64,000 nucleotides of DNA from Plicaturopsis crispa FD-325 SS-3 (taxonomy: Eukaryota; Basidiomycota; Agaricomycetes; Amylocorticiales; Amylocorticiaceae). The stretch covers positions 1,566,051 through 1,630,050 of the forward strand of contig KN832556.1 of the NCBI GenBank assembly GCA_000827205.1, in the 5' to 3' direction. The stretch's first letter is position 1; each line of letters begins with the position of its first letter. The translations under genes were made by a program, and so were the position numbers. The notes beneath the pieces are model-generated. The model saw only the letters and a list, made by a program, of their open reading frames with translations. It was not told the origin of the DNA and did not search any database. Positions 12,731-26,333 of this stretch are shown here, in pieces.

Positions 12731-13843
12731 GAAAGACGGAGCCAAGCAGCAAAGAGACACGAAAACGCAAAGAAAAACGGAACTTTGAGGGAACTGTGAA
12801 GAGGCAAGGGAGTATAAGAGGCGGTCGCGAGATGACCGGATTTGCAATTGATTATATTCGGAACAATGTTTTTTTACCGCACGTGGCATTTGCCTTGTCC
12901 CCGTTTCAGCGCTTTTTCCGCTAAGTGCCTTTCTCTCCTTGCGGTTGGCATATCTCCCTGCGAATAAACACACAGCAGACGGACTGCAGACGGGCGTCCT
13001 GTCCGGTGTCTCGCAGCTGCAAGTGCACTTGCATCTAGACATCATCGACGCTTGGCGACAAGCACTAACGTATCGGCGATCAAACCACAGCCACCCCCGC
13101 GACTTTTGTCGCTTTTCCCGCTCGCGTGCACTCAACGTGCACCAGCGGCAGGATCATCGCACCGATGGACGAGCGATTGGCTGCGATTGGCGAATGTTTT
13201 GACGTCGAAGCAGGTCTCTCGACAGTTAAGCATTTAAGTATAGGTCGTCCTGTCATTAAATTTACCAAGGTACTTCAGTACCACTTCTGCCGCAACTCAC
13301 TATCGCATCCAATATATGTTGTCTAGGGTTAACCGCCCGGCGTGCGCGTGGCCTTGCATCTTCATTGCGTCCTCGTGTGCCCAGTGCCTATGCAGGGACG
13401 ACGGGCTGCAACATGCGACCGTCGATTGCAGTTTGGATGGGGCCGACCAGGTAGTACACGAAACGAAACTGTGATAGAAAATCCGGTACACAAGATATCA
13501 ATGTCTGTTCAAAATAGAGGACTGCAGAGCTGGGTGTAGGGTCAATAGGTGAACAGATCAAGATAGGCGTTGTCATTTGGAAGACAGCAGTGGCCTACTA
13601 GTACTATGCTCCATTTGACCGCCACTCCGAGTCGGACGCAAGACGAGGGAGGGCAAGCTGCGCGGCGCGATAATCAATGTGGCGGCTCCTCCTCCGCTCC
13701 CTGCATCAGCCGACGAAAGCAAACGGGGAAGGGATTTGTGATTCCATTGGCGAGCTCATAAGTTGCCGAGAGAGTTGAACGCGGCGCCGGCCTGCTCAGA
13801 GCAGAATGATAAGGTCCGCGCATACTCTTCGGAGAAGGAAGCG
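12731..13843. other. Intergenic, no gene seen
   Basis: This lies upstream of the large disordered-protein gene and downstream of the RdRP. A TATA-like TATAAGAGG lies near 12813, about 85 bases before the ATG. The short open frames at 13000-13760 do not join or resemble proteins. Confidence 0.45.
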
Positions 13844-16800
13844 TCAAGCTGGTTGTCTGAATGGCGGCTTCATGATATAGTGGGAGTTGAAATCCTCAAT
13901 CGAGACCTTGCTGTCCTCCGTCGCAGCCGCTTTGAGCAGACAAAGCTCCCGCATTGCGACGTCCCACGGGAAACGACTGCTGCCGTTGTAGCTTGTCTCG
14001 CAGTCGTATAAATACGCGTACGACGCCTTGAGTCGCCGAGTCTCCGCCTGCGACAGCAGCAGGTCCGATTGATCTGGCCCCTCTGCGAATTTGGCCGACA
14101 GGTCGCGGAGGACGTCCTGGCGGTTGTTGATGCGTTTCTGGGTGAACGAGCCCCGTATCCGCTCCTTGTGCTCGTAGTAGATCTTCCTGACATGTGATGC
14201 AATCTTGTCCAAGTCTCGCATGCGACGGTTGGTTCGGTCTCCGGATGCGAATGCTCGCTGCGCGATCTCCTTCGCCTCTGCCCAAGGGGCAGTCAGGACT
14301 GCGTCGGGTACTTGCCGTTCGTTGAGGATGGCCGAGAAACGGGTACCAATCACGGCATCTTGGCGTGCACCTTCGTCGTAGGCCGCGTCTTGCATGACAT
14401 CCATGATGAAAACTCCGAGATCGGGGTTTCGTTGTAGGCTGCTTGCTTGTCTCGCGGGGACAATCACAGTCTTGTCGTCCACCTCCCTTTTCACAGTCTT
14501 GCGACCCTCTTTCCATGCCAAATGACCCCTTCCGTACTGTCTGTCAGATGTTTCCGCTGCCTTTTTCAGGGATAGTCCTGTCTTTGGCGAGTCTAGCATG
14601 GTGCAAAACCTAGGATACGATATAATATCAGCTATTGCTACTAATATGTTCTCGCCAACTTGGGCCGCTTACATGTATCCGAGGCGAATAGCTTCCGGGT
14701 GGCGACTGCCCAGGCGGTAAACGGCTACAACAGATCAAGCCGTCAAGTTGAGCATTTCTGAGAAAACACGCTAAGAATCTAATCGTACTTACCTTTCTCG
14801 TGATAATCGGAGTATTGGCCAACTAGTGGCAGGTCATCAACAGGGCCCAAAAGAACCTTCTGGAGTTCTTGGGTCTGAATGTCGACTGGTGACAGGAAAA
14901 TCCTCTGTCGTAACGCTGTGACAGAGTCGGTGCTGCGTGAAAACGATTGGGAAACACATTCAGGCTCGACGGAAAAATGGAGCGGGGCGTTGGTGAAGTG
15001 TTCCACAATCCTTGGATCAGAAATAATATTGCCGGGATCGCCGTCGAAATCACCTCGAGTCAAGTATTAGCAAAACCCAATGATGCGTACCAAAACGACA
15101 CCTACTGGTAGCGAAATATTCCACAGAGCGACGAGGTCCTTTTATAGAGCAGACGATGACGTCTGTGTATCCTGCAAGTTCTGCTTTATCGACAGCCCGC
15201 ACCTAGAAAAGGCGACATTAATGAGGTAACACCTCCTGATATCTGATACTTACTTTTCGAACATCGGTTGGAACCCTGCAAGGATTTCTCGTTATCTGTG
15301 CGCTGGTTATTTGTTGTATTATGGGAAGGACCAAACACCACTTACAAGGACATCGCCAAGAAGGACGTCAGTCAATAGGCCGTCCGCGGTGACGATGTTA
15401 GCATGGGAGCTCTTCAAGTATATCTCATCGGGTTCGAGAATACCAAAAGGATCTGGAGGATGATAATGAGTGAGAAGCACGGTCGTAGAAAATGCATCAT
15501 ACCGGGAACAAGAAAAGCACGATAAGACATAGGAATGGTGATCTTGTACTTGTTGAAGCACTGATCTATGGTGGATTGGACAATCGATTTGAGCTTCTCG
15601 AGGAGAATATGATTCTCCCGAGGCACGAAACCGGCCGCCAGGGGAAGCATGACTGATTCATGCAAGGTCGCAGGGGCACCACTGGTCGTGTCAGGCCACC
15701 AGGCTGTCGAATGTTGTTGCAGTGCACTGTCAAAGCCATCTTCATCTTCGATAACATCGTCATCGTCATCCTTGTCACCGTATCCATTTGCTCTAGCTTG
15801 CCCGATATTTTCACGAGCGCGCCGTGCAGCAAAGACATTGCCGGCACGGGCCACAGCATACCATAGAGCACGTGGGTCGTCCCAGTTCAAGAGGTCGTTG
15901 ACGCGCTCTCGAACACCTTCTCGGAAGAGGTCTGTAAGAACCTCGTGAGGCACACCGTTGTCCGCCAGAATGATGATAATCTCGGGCGAGATAGAGCAGG
16001 CGGCTCGGAGGTGGGACCCCCGCAGAACGTCGACTACAAGCATGGCATCATCTGTCTTCTTGCCTGGTGAATATGCAATCTTGATCTGCGATTTTCTAAG
16101 CCAAGCACGAGGGACTGAAGTTTCGTCGTGTGGATGAAGAAGAAGCAATCCCTGCCAGAAACGAAGGCATTAACACGGAGGATTCTATAGATTCAGAGGT
16201 GATGAGTCACCTTCGCCCCGCCAAGTCGCATTTGTACGGCTGTGGGCAGTGATGACCACCCAAGATTTTTCATCAAAGCTCGCATGAGGGCTCGGTTGGC
16301 AAATCCGCAACCATCTGTCATGTCTGACTTTTCTGGGGACACTAGACTCACATGGAAGTCAGCTAGGTAAATAGTCAACATGCCTGGAGTAAATAAGGCG
16401 TACCGATGTCGTCAATCTCTATGATATCGGAAGGATTCAACTTGCACCCGGGGATAGAATTCGAGAACATCAAGGAGAAGCGAGCGGCCCATTTACACGA
16501 GAGCTGATGTCAAAGATCAATAGGCAAATAAATCCCTAGCTCAGCGCATTGTGTACGTACCTGTTTAGTGTTGCATGCGAGGGGGTTGAAGAAGTATATG
16601 TACTGGAGGAACGGAAGAGGCCCCGACGAGACGGCGCTAGTAGTCGCAGGAAGTACGCGCACATGAGAGGCATCGTCTTCGACAACCACATCGTTGACCT
16701 GGATGCAATATGCACTCGTATCCTTACGGTATAGAAACCGATAGACACGCTCATGAAGGACAAAAGCACGTCCAACGAAGAACATCTCGAGGCCGTTGTT

Positions 16801-17941
16801 GGGACGTCTCAGGTCTTCCTCTCGTATCTTGATGACCAGTAGTCTGTCCGAGCCGAAGGCTCGAGTGCAGCGAGTCGAGACGCCTTTTGTCACCGGCTGT
16901 AGTTCGATGCGATACGGTAAACCATGAGTGATGTGTTCAAGCCGCACTAGTTGCGCGACGAAATGGATGTTTCCGCCGTAGTAGTAAGGCATGTCTGGCT
17001 GGCATCCTAGCGTTCCGCTAGGATCCTTGCGACGTACTTCCAACTCCTTGTCAAAATCAACCCACGGGAACTAGGAGACAATGTATGAGTTACTGTATCA
17101 AAGACATCGCATCCATCTGAGCGTACACTTACCGATGACGCAAATTCCTTCTTCTGTATGACGCCTTTGGTTTTTTTCTTCAGCATAACTGGCCCCACAA
17201 GAGGAGCAGCCTTCGTATTAGAACCGCTCAGCTGGTCTAGATCGCTCGTGGATATGGCGTCGTAACGAAGACGACGCGTTGATATGAGCCTTCCAATTTC
17301 CCATTGGACGCCGAAGGAGATGTCGCTATCGGGAGCCTCGCAATAAGTCCTCATTTGCGAGGAATAGACCTATCAGTTATGAGTGTAAAACGTATCCAAA
17401 CAATTTTACAGATTTCTGGGACGCACTATGATGTAAGGCGGGACACCTCCCGCTTGAACTGGCTCGGCCTTGAAGAATTTCGTTGGGCGCGACGACTGGG
17501 ACGCGCTCAATGACCGCCGCCTTTTGGTGGATATCGCGCTACTTGGCAGCACAAATGTGCTTCCACTAGACTGGGTGGAAGGAGCGGAATGACTTGCATT
17601 GTTATCCGTCTCATTAGCTATTCGCGGAGAATGGTATGCCATAGGCTCGGGTTGTCAGAGATACCTAGACTGAGGACATAGTGGATCCTACACGTACCGG
17701 AAATGGGCATTCGTCTGATCCACTCGTCAATGTCATCATCAGAGTAAGCGCTGCGCTCGTCTTTGTATGCTTCGGCCTGCGATTCAATCGCAATAATGCA
17801 GTCCGAGTCTGCAGCATCACATTCGTCCTGTATATTCGTCGTATATCAGTACTCGTGACGATACAGACGAACACGCCAGCGACACTAACAGGACAAATTG
17901 ATGCCATTGAGACTATAGACGCGTGTGTTGACAATGGACAT
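13844..17941 (-). CDS. RNA-dependent RNA polymerase (QDE-1/RDR type)
   Basis: Cellular RdRP of the RNA-silencing pathway, which makes double-stranded RNA for Dicer. In order the exons carry NPLACNTKQ, MTDGCGFANRALMRAL, QMRLGGAKG, LLLHP, WLRKSQIKI, FGILEPDEIYLKSS and VRKV followed by RAVDKAELAGYTDVIV. The catalytic loop FATSDFDGDPGN is formed across an intron at about 15055-15107 and keeps all three Asp of DxDGD. The C-terminal exons include LDSPKTGLSLK and SRFPWDVAMRELCLLKA. The natural stop is at 13844. The N-terminus is not resolved: exons at 17406-17642 (MAYHSPRIANE) and about 17693-17941 (DDDIDEWIRRMPIS) probably belong, with the start as given or further up. The enzyme looks whole. Probably about 1,100 residues. 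Confidence 0.85.
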
Positions 17942-18396
17942 CCGGTAGTCGCATCTTGGTTGAGGTCCGCTGTATCGAACGCATGAGCAAGCACGCTAGA
18001 GAACGTTGAAGAACACACGCTTCGACTCACTCAACTCGGGCATCTTGCGGCTATAGGTCACCGAGCTGGGCCGCGTCTTGCAATCGCAGAAGCCTCTGGT
18101 ATAACTCGGGGTGTGTGAGGATGTGGGAGGCCGGTCTGTACTTGTCGTCCAGGATTGGATATAAATCCAAGCCTTGACATTCTTGCCACGCCGTCAACAT
18201 GAAGTGCACAGAACTTCCTTGTTTTGGCCTCTCTGCGGACATGTCCGTCCGTTGTGACCATGATTCGCATTCGGTGATGCCGGGATCGATAAGAAAAGCC
18301 CCACAATGTCCGCTGGTCAAAACTCGTCAACGCTCGTCGTACTCGAGAAGGGCTAGAACGTTAGGCATCGTTAAAAGCTCACTTATCCAAGGGAGT
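17942..18396 (-). other. Unresolved possible 5' exons
   Basis: An open frame on the minus strand at 18051-18330 (contains VHFMLTAWQECQGLDLYPI and HPELYQRLLRLQD) has coding-like composition. It could be a 5' exon of the RdRP or a separate small gene. I could not find a junction that keeps frame into the RdRP exons, so it is left open. Confidence 0.35.
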
Positions 18397-19709
18397 TTAC
18401 AATAGATTCAAGACGGCTAGCGCATTTCCACCTCGTACACCGTCCTTTTCCTCTTGACTCCACCCCTTGACGCCATCGATAGCGTCAAGATTCTCTACGA
18501 CACTCCTCCACTTCTCAGTCTCCTTGAGAGGAGGGAAGAACGGATGGTCCGTGCCAAAGAACATCCTTTGGCTGCCCAGATTCTCTTTCAACGCGTGCTC
18601 GGTGCTGCCGTACTTCGCCGCGCGGTTGATAACGCTCGAGACGAACGCGAGCTCCTCGGAACCGTATGCAACCGCATCATAATACAGCTTTCCGAGGTAG
18701 AATCGCGCATCATGCTTGAGACGAGAGGCGACGACGGGGTCGTGCTCGATGCACGATGCAAGGCGCGACGAGAGTTGTGGGAGCGCGCCGCCAGAGTGCG
18801 CGAGCAGGAGTCGGAGTTTGGGAAAACGATCAAGGACGCCAGAAAGGATCAGGCGCGTCGCAGCCTAGAGCGGGCATGAGTGAAGATCAATAGCAAACGG
18901 GGTCTATAGAGCTCACTGTCGTAGTTTCGAAAGGAAACCCCAGCGCGAGCGGAAGGACGTGTCCATTGTCTTTCTCTCCGAACGCTTTCCCGTCGACACC
19001 GTAGTGCGGATGCAAAAACACGACAAGCCCCTTCTCCTCAATAGCAGCCCACACGGGATCTAGCGCATCGTCATCGAGACCCTTGCCAACTCCACGGGTG
19101 CCCATAATGACGCCTTTGAGATGCGGAAGGGCAGCGACCTGTTCGACCGCTGCGATGAGGGATGATGTACTGGCCTCAGCGACGAGCGGGAGCAGGCCAA
19201 AACCGTACAATCGCTTGAGTGCGTTACCAGAGGCGACACGAGCATCGACTAGGGGAGATGATGCGCAGTATTGCTCCAGGTCAGCATTCAACTCTAGCGC
19301 GAGCGCACTGGCATCCGACGCTGGGAGGAAATCAAGCCACGGATTGGCTGAACTGCGAAAACCCACACGATTATTGCTAACACTCGTATTCGACAAGAAA
19401 AAGACTCGCCTGACGACGGAGACGTCGATTCCATGTTTATCCATAAACCGCAGTTTTTCTGCCCTATCCCAATACTAATGCATGCGTTCGTTCAGGTGCA
19501 TTGCGGGTACTGGGACAATGCAGCGGTACCTGGGCGCCCACAGGTCGTCCACCGCTGGGCTCATTTTCCAGTATCAAGAGCCTTTCTTGCGGGGAAGGTT
19601 GTATGGATGTGTAGATACGAGGTATTGTTGTACGTGCACGCAGGACGTCGGCGTAGCGCGGGAGGTAGACATGAGTGTGGATGTCGACAAGGAGCCGTCT
19701 CGTTGCCAT
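18397..19709 (-). CDS. Amidohydrolase-2 / ACMSD-like decarboxylase
   Basis: TIM-barrel metal enzyme of the family that includes aminocarboxymuconate-semialdehyde decarboxylase and 2,3-dihydroxybenzoate or gamma-resorcylate decarboxylases. The start at 19709 gives MATRRLLVDIHTHVYLPRY with the HxH metal motif. Next come FLPASDASALALELN, GVIMGTRGVGKGLDD and VVFLHPHYG (a conserved His). The following exon has LILSGVLDRFPKLRLLLAHSGG and the last has FGTDHPFFPP, the conserved Asp-His. It ends LAVLNLL at 18397. Four or so exons join in frame, and all expected metal and catalytic positions are present. Substrate is unknown. Roughly 400 residues including upstream exons. Confidence 0.85.
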
Positions 19710-20042
19710 TTTGGAATCTCCTGGTCCTGCTCCAGAGACTAGTAGCAACTCGAGCGTTTGAAAGGATTTGGGAAGGATTGCGAGCGACCAAGTGAGCCAG
19801 GGAGTAAAACTCGGAATAGACCAGACAGAATGTTTTCGCTTGTGGCGCACCGACGACGCAACACCTGTTAATCTGCAACCACCACCACCGATTCACTGGA
19901 ACTCCTGCCTCTCGAGTCTCGTCGCTGTAACGTTATACTAAATTGAGCTCAAGCAAGAAACATCTCGTCTTGCGTCAACCTCGCCCGCTTTTACCTTGCT
20001 GTCCAAGGCCGCGAAAGAAGAAATCAGAAAAAAATCGGCAAA
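19710..20042. promoter_or_regulatory. Shared divergent promoter
   Basis: A 333-bp spacer lies between the starts of the amidohydrolase (minus) and the Mei2-like gene (plus), so both promoters must lie in or overlap it. No single element stands out. Confidence 0.45.
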
Positions 20043-22926
20043 ATGAATCGACACCATCCATACGGCGGGGGTGTAGGTGGTTACGAAAATGCTGGTGCTC
20101 GCAGAGGAGGTGCTCCTGCAGGTCCTGGTCCTGACAGATCCTATCGCTTTGAACGAGGTGGTGCCCCCAGCCGTGGTGGTGCTTTCTCTCGGGGTCGAGG
20201 AGGCGGAGGAAATAACCGTGGAAGTTTTGAAGCTCCCTATGGTCAGGGACTGTATGATCAGGGTTCTCCCACTGGCGACGTGGGGGCTGGTCCTTACAGC
20301 AACTATAACGCTGGCCCTCCTCAAGACCCATTTTTTCAGAATGGCTACGGCGGTGGTGCCCCGCCCCAATTCGGTGCCCCGCCAATTGCAGCACAACCAC
20401 CATTAGCGGGTGCTTATAACCAAGGCTATGGATCCTTTGAAGGTGCGCTTGGAAATTAAGTTTTATTGAGCAAAGTCTAGGGAGAATTTGAAACCCCTTT
20501 CCACCACGGCGAATACCTTCTTAAGCCCTCGCAGTCCGTTCTATGAGGCAGTCGCTTTCGCTTTACTGGGGAAAGACAGACGCAGGGAATGAATAGTCCC
20601 ACCTCGGCGTCTACCACTGCTAAGGGTCGCTTGTCGAAACTCAGCGACTTCGATACGTCTACATGAGCGTCGCCCACGGGGTTGTGGTTGAGTCACCTTA
20701 CCAAGGCTGATTTAAGACCTCTATGCAAGTGGTGGACTGATTTGTGTTGCGTCCTCCTTCATTTATACACTTTTCTGCGCCTCCACGATGAAATATCTCA
20801 CAGTTCATTTTTATGTTGTTAGACAGTGGCCCATCACTTGGTGACGATGGCGCGGGGTACAACCGACCAATACAAAAACGCAATGCACGCCAACGAGATG
20901 ATAAGGTCCACGATTCAATAATCGAAGAGCGGCTCCAGCGGGAGCGCCCTTGTCGTACACTCTTTATTCGTAATATTAAGGCAAGCTTTCCCTGTGCAGC
21001 AAGAGTCATCGCTATGATGACTCTGTGAGCAATTCAACATCCAGCTGACCTGAGTTATGACAGTATGAAACGAACAGCGATGATATTCGTCGTCAATTCG
21101 AGGAATACGGAGAGATCAAGACCTTTTTCGACCTTATATCGACACGAGGAATGGTGTTTGTTACATACGTGAGTAGCGCGCAAGACTTCGTCAACACGCA
21201 CGAGGTGAATATTGATGCAAATGTTGTTGCAGTTTGATCTTCGAGCGGCTGAGCGTGCCAGAGATCGCCTGCAAGGTTCGGAAATTAGTGGTCGACCCGT
21301 AAGTTGGCATCGCAAAATGCCATTTCCCAAGTTGACCATGCTCATTATATTAAGATCGACGTTCATTACTCTCTTCCGCGCGACGATCGCTCGAAAGGTG
21401 GCAATGACCAGAGTCAGGTAATTCACCGACGTGACTGCCTATCCAAGCCCCAGCTGATGCCTTGACGTAGATGCAGGGCACGTTGCTCGTCTCACTATAT
21501 GACTCGGTCTCAAACCAGCCTATCGATGATAACGAACTCAGACGAAAATTCCAACAGTTCGGCGACGTCAAGTCTGTGACACCTGTTGGAGACCGCCCTG
21601 AGTACTTTGTTTTCATCGCACCTATTCGTGTATTCTCTGACACTCTCTTCGCCCCTCCTTAGCCAACGATATGTCGAATTCTACGATATACGCGCCTGCG
21701 ACGACTCCTATGAACGGTTAAGAAACCAGAGTCTACAAGATGGCGTCATGGACATAGCATTCGCGTGGGATAAACATGCAGATGATGCTGGAGGCTCCAG
21801 TGGTCCCAAACGGTACGGTTCGTGGCTCGATATCATAATGCACGTACTGAGACGAGTTTCTCTAGCAACAACAACAAGGGCCACGACGGCGGGCGCGAAT
21901 GGGAAGACCGAGGACCCCAGCGCGGCCGGGGTGGACGTGGATGGGGCAGAGGACGGGGTGGACGAGGCGGCTTTGACGACGACTGGGATCGACGCGACAA
22001 CGGCAGAGATCACAATCGGCGAGGACGCTTCGACGATGATTATGGAGGAGGCCGAGAAGGTATGTACAACGACGGATTTGATCAAAGAAATGGTCGAGGC
22101 AACGATGGAGGTGGTTACGGCAATGGGGGATACGGAGGCCCAGCCACATACAACGAGCCACCCAGCAATGGCTATGGGCAAACGAATTCCGTCAGTCCTC
22201 ATAACCTCGAACGGGTCGAAAAAATATCTAACAACTAGCTTTTTCAGTCTGAAAATGAACGCTTGGAACAAGCAAAGAAAGTCCAACAGGTGCGATTATT
22301 TTCTATAGTTATCGTGTCGGCGCGGAACTGATGAATGAACTATCAGCTTCTTGCAGCTCTTAAGCAGCCTCAGACGACCCCAGGCGCACCTGTCGCACCT
22401 ATTCCTCCTCCGCCTGGCCCAGGTGGCATGCCTCCCTACCCACCTACGCACCCAGTGCAAGCCCCCCCGCCGCCGCCGAATCCGTACTACGGTGCGCCGC
22501 CCGCCTCTGCGTTGAGCCGGCCTCCCTACCCAGGTCCCCCGCCACCACCCAACCCGTACGGTCAGCCTCCCCCTCAGCCTTCGACACCCCAGCCGGGCCC
22601 AGGCGCAGCAGCCTCTTTCGGGAACTTGCCGCCGAATATTCTTGCTCTCCTTCAGCGGACAGCGCAGACGCAGCAGTCTCCACCGCCCCCGCCGCCACAC
22701 CAAGGTCCCCCGCCAGGGCAATATGGAATGCCCCCTCCTGGTGGAATGCCTCCGGGCATGATGCAGGGGCCTCCATCCAACGTCCCCCCTGCCCCCGCAG
22801 ACGGCGGCCCTGGATACCAGGAGCTCATGGCATACTTGGTAAGTCGTGCTTCTGTAACGTTATCGAGTGAAGGGTGTATAATAATTAACCTCCCCCATCT
22901 AGCAATCTCAAGCTGCAAAACATTAG
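20043..22926 (+). CDS. Mei2-like RNA-binding protein: two RRMs, RGG region, proline-rich tail
   Basis: Starts MNRHHPYGGGVGGYEN with a Gly/Arg-rich N-terminus. RRM1 carries RNP2 (TLFIRNIK) and RNP1-like RGMVFVTYFDLRAAERA. RRM2 begins GTLLVSLYDSVSN and continues QRYVEFYDIRACDDSYERL. The spacing and the words FDLRAAERA and VEFYDIRAC match the first two RRMs of Mei2-like proteins; the C-terminal Mei2 RRM is absent. A second RGG region (RGRGGRGWGRGRGGRGG) and a Pro/Gly-rich tail end in YLQSQAAKH. The RGG boxes are typical PRMT1 substrates, and PRMT1 is the next gene, convergent on this one. Likely a nuclear or cytoplasmic RNA regulator; target RNAs are unknown. One intron (20981-21063) appears to be GC-AG. 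Confidence 0.85.
20981..21063 (+). other. GC-AG intron inside RRM1
   Basis: RNP2 ends TLFIRNIK, directly followed by GCAAGC, and the next exon resumes YETNSDDIRRQFEEYG after TGACAG. Only the GC donor keeps the RRM intact in frame. The intron is 83 nt. Confidence 0.75.
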
Positions 22927-23358
22927 TCAATGGGTTATCACCATTCGCAAACGCCCTGCCTGCCCAAGCCTCGTGCATCTGAAGGCGAGACGTACGTTGT
23001 CCAGTGTTCTCTTTTTTACTATTCTTTCCTGTCGTATTCTACTTTATTGCTCTCCTTCTGCGCAACTGTCAATATGAATTATTTGCTGGACAAGCTCGGG
23101 ACAGGTGCAAGTCAGTGAACCAAGCTTCATATCGCTTCGAATGGTTGAACACAACACAATATTGTTCATTCATTACTTCTAGATCGGTAGTAACAACAGG
23201 ACACAGACAACAACAGCATTTACACACAACTAGCCGCGCAAGTAACATACCACCCCCACACACATGATTAGTACCTGTCATCCAAAGATATCGATATCGT
23301 GTCGATCGAGAAGGTGCATGAGCGATATATACACAGGATAGGTTGGGGTGAGGCGAGA
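22927..23358. other. Intergenic between convergent genes
   Basis: 3' flank of the Mei2-like gene and of PRMT1. Contains CA-rich simple sequence near 23200-23270. No gene seen. Confidence 0.5.
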
Positions 23359-24994
<1,636 letters not shown>

Positions 24995-25384
24995 CGTATT
25001 TCTCGGTTTATTTTGCGTAGTCTGTGAGCGCACGATGTCGAAAAAGCAAAGGCAGAAGCAAAAGTCAGGAAAATGAGATGCAAAAAAGTTCGCGCTAGGC
25101 TCGCGTCGAGTAGAAAAAAGTTGCGCCCGATCTGATTTGCCACGTGCGCGAGACCGAATCTAGCTGTGGCGGTTCTCGCTACAGCATTGCCCCGCAGCCG
25201 TTCAATTGCGCAGCCCTTGCATCTCTGCCTTGTATCCCTATATAAGCTGGTTCAGACAACAGAACATGCTCGTAGACGACCAAATCCCCCAGAAACAAAT
25301 GGTACGTTTCCTTCGTTTCCTTTGTCGTTCACGTCGCCACGGTATTCATCGAGTCAATAGGGTCACTCAGATCATCAAACCAAC
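24995..25384. promoter_or_regulatory. Shared divergent promoter of PRMT1 and LITAF-like gene
   Basis: 390 bp between two divergent starts. A TATATAAGC lies near 25237, about 145 bp before the plus-strand ATG at 25385, and may be a TATA box. Confidence 0.5.
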
Positions 25385-25919
25385 ATGAATGACAGGACGA
25401 AGGATACCGCTGCCCCGCCGTCGTACGATCTCGCGGTGAGTGAGGCAAGCGGGAGCTCTGGCAACAATTTGCGTAGCCATGGTACGTCGACTCTATACCT
25501 TTGGATGTCTCATTGTAATCAATGACTCTGTTCATGCAGACGAAGTGCCTCAATACAGTGCAAGCCCATACGGGAAGCCCACCGCACCTACTGTTTCTCG
25601 CCCACCAGGCCCACAGACTACACCGACGGTGTACTTCTACACACACCCTGTCACCCGGGAGCAGGTCACTTCGCTGCTGCCGCCCGACCACCCTGAGATG
25701 GTATGCCTCCAGAGAGGATCCCACGACCCCCAAACGAGCTTTGGATTCCTCGGTGCGCTATTGTCTTTTTCCGTGCCTGTCTGTCTTGAGCTAACTCCGA
25801 GAATAGGCATACTGGCAGCAGTGTTTTGGTTCCCTCTCGGTGTCGGGCTGTGTCTCCTCGACCGCCGCATCCGCTGCAAGACCTGCGGGACCATGATTGA
25901 CAGCGGCCTCTGCAACTGA
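25385..25919 (+). CDS. Small LITAF/BRI3-like membrane-associated protein
   Basis: Begins MNDRTKDTAAPPSYDLA, then after an intron DEVPQYSASPYGKPTAP. This is a Pro/Tyr-rich N-terminus with PPSY, a possible WW/Nedd4-binding motif. The C-terminal half has a single hydrophobic stretch, ILAAVFWFPLGVGLCLLD, followed by RRIRCKTCGTMIDSGLCN, a CxxC zinc knuckle. The order (PPxY, hydrophobic anchor beside CxxC) resembles LITAF/SIMPLE or BRI3 proteins of the endosome. The N-terminal CxxC of true LITAF domains is not evident, so the assignment is tentative. A microexon may exist between 25437 and 25539. Confidence 0.7.
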
Positions 25920-26333
25920 TGTAGAGGCTCGATTCGCAAGATGGTCCATCCCTCTCTCTTTGATTCACGTTACATATGCATGCCGCTCGCTCGAGGACAC
26001 TTATATCTACCCATTCCTAATGTACTTCTTTCGCGCCCGGTTTACACGGTGTATACTTAACTACGAATGGCCTGCTGAGCCACTGTGCACTCTATAACAC
26101 TTGATACTCCACTCTGACCAGAACCATGACCGTTCATTGCGGATAAGCACGGTGCTCAGTGCTCAACGCACATTGTACGTCGTCTCGAACCCTCTCTCAA
26201 AGTTCCGAACGCATTACTTTGATTACGATGATACCACAAAGTATTACAGCTGCAGTAAGTCGAGAAAGGTACATATTACCCTCGCTAATGTACAACATTG
26301 AACGTGTTCCAATGCGGAAGGAGGAAAGGAAGA
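25920..26333. other. Intergenic; left edge of a tandem duplication
   Basis: Convergent 3' flanks. From about 26272 the sequence is repeated at about 29080, marking the left end of the 2.8-kb duplicated unit. Confidence 0.55.
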
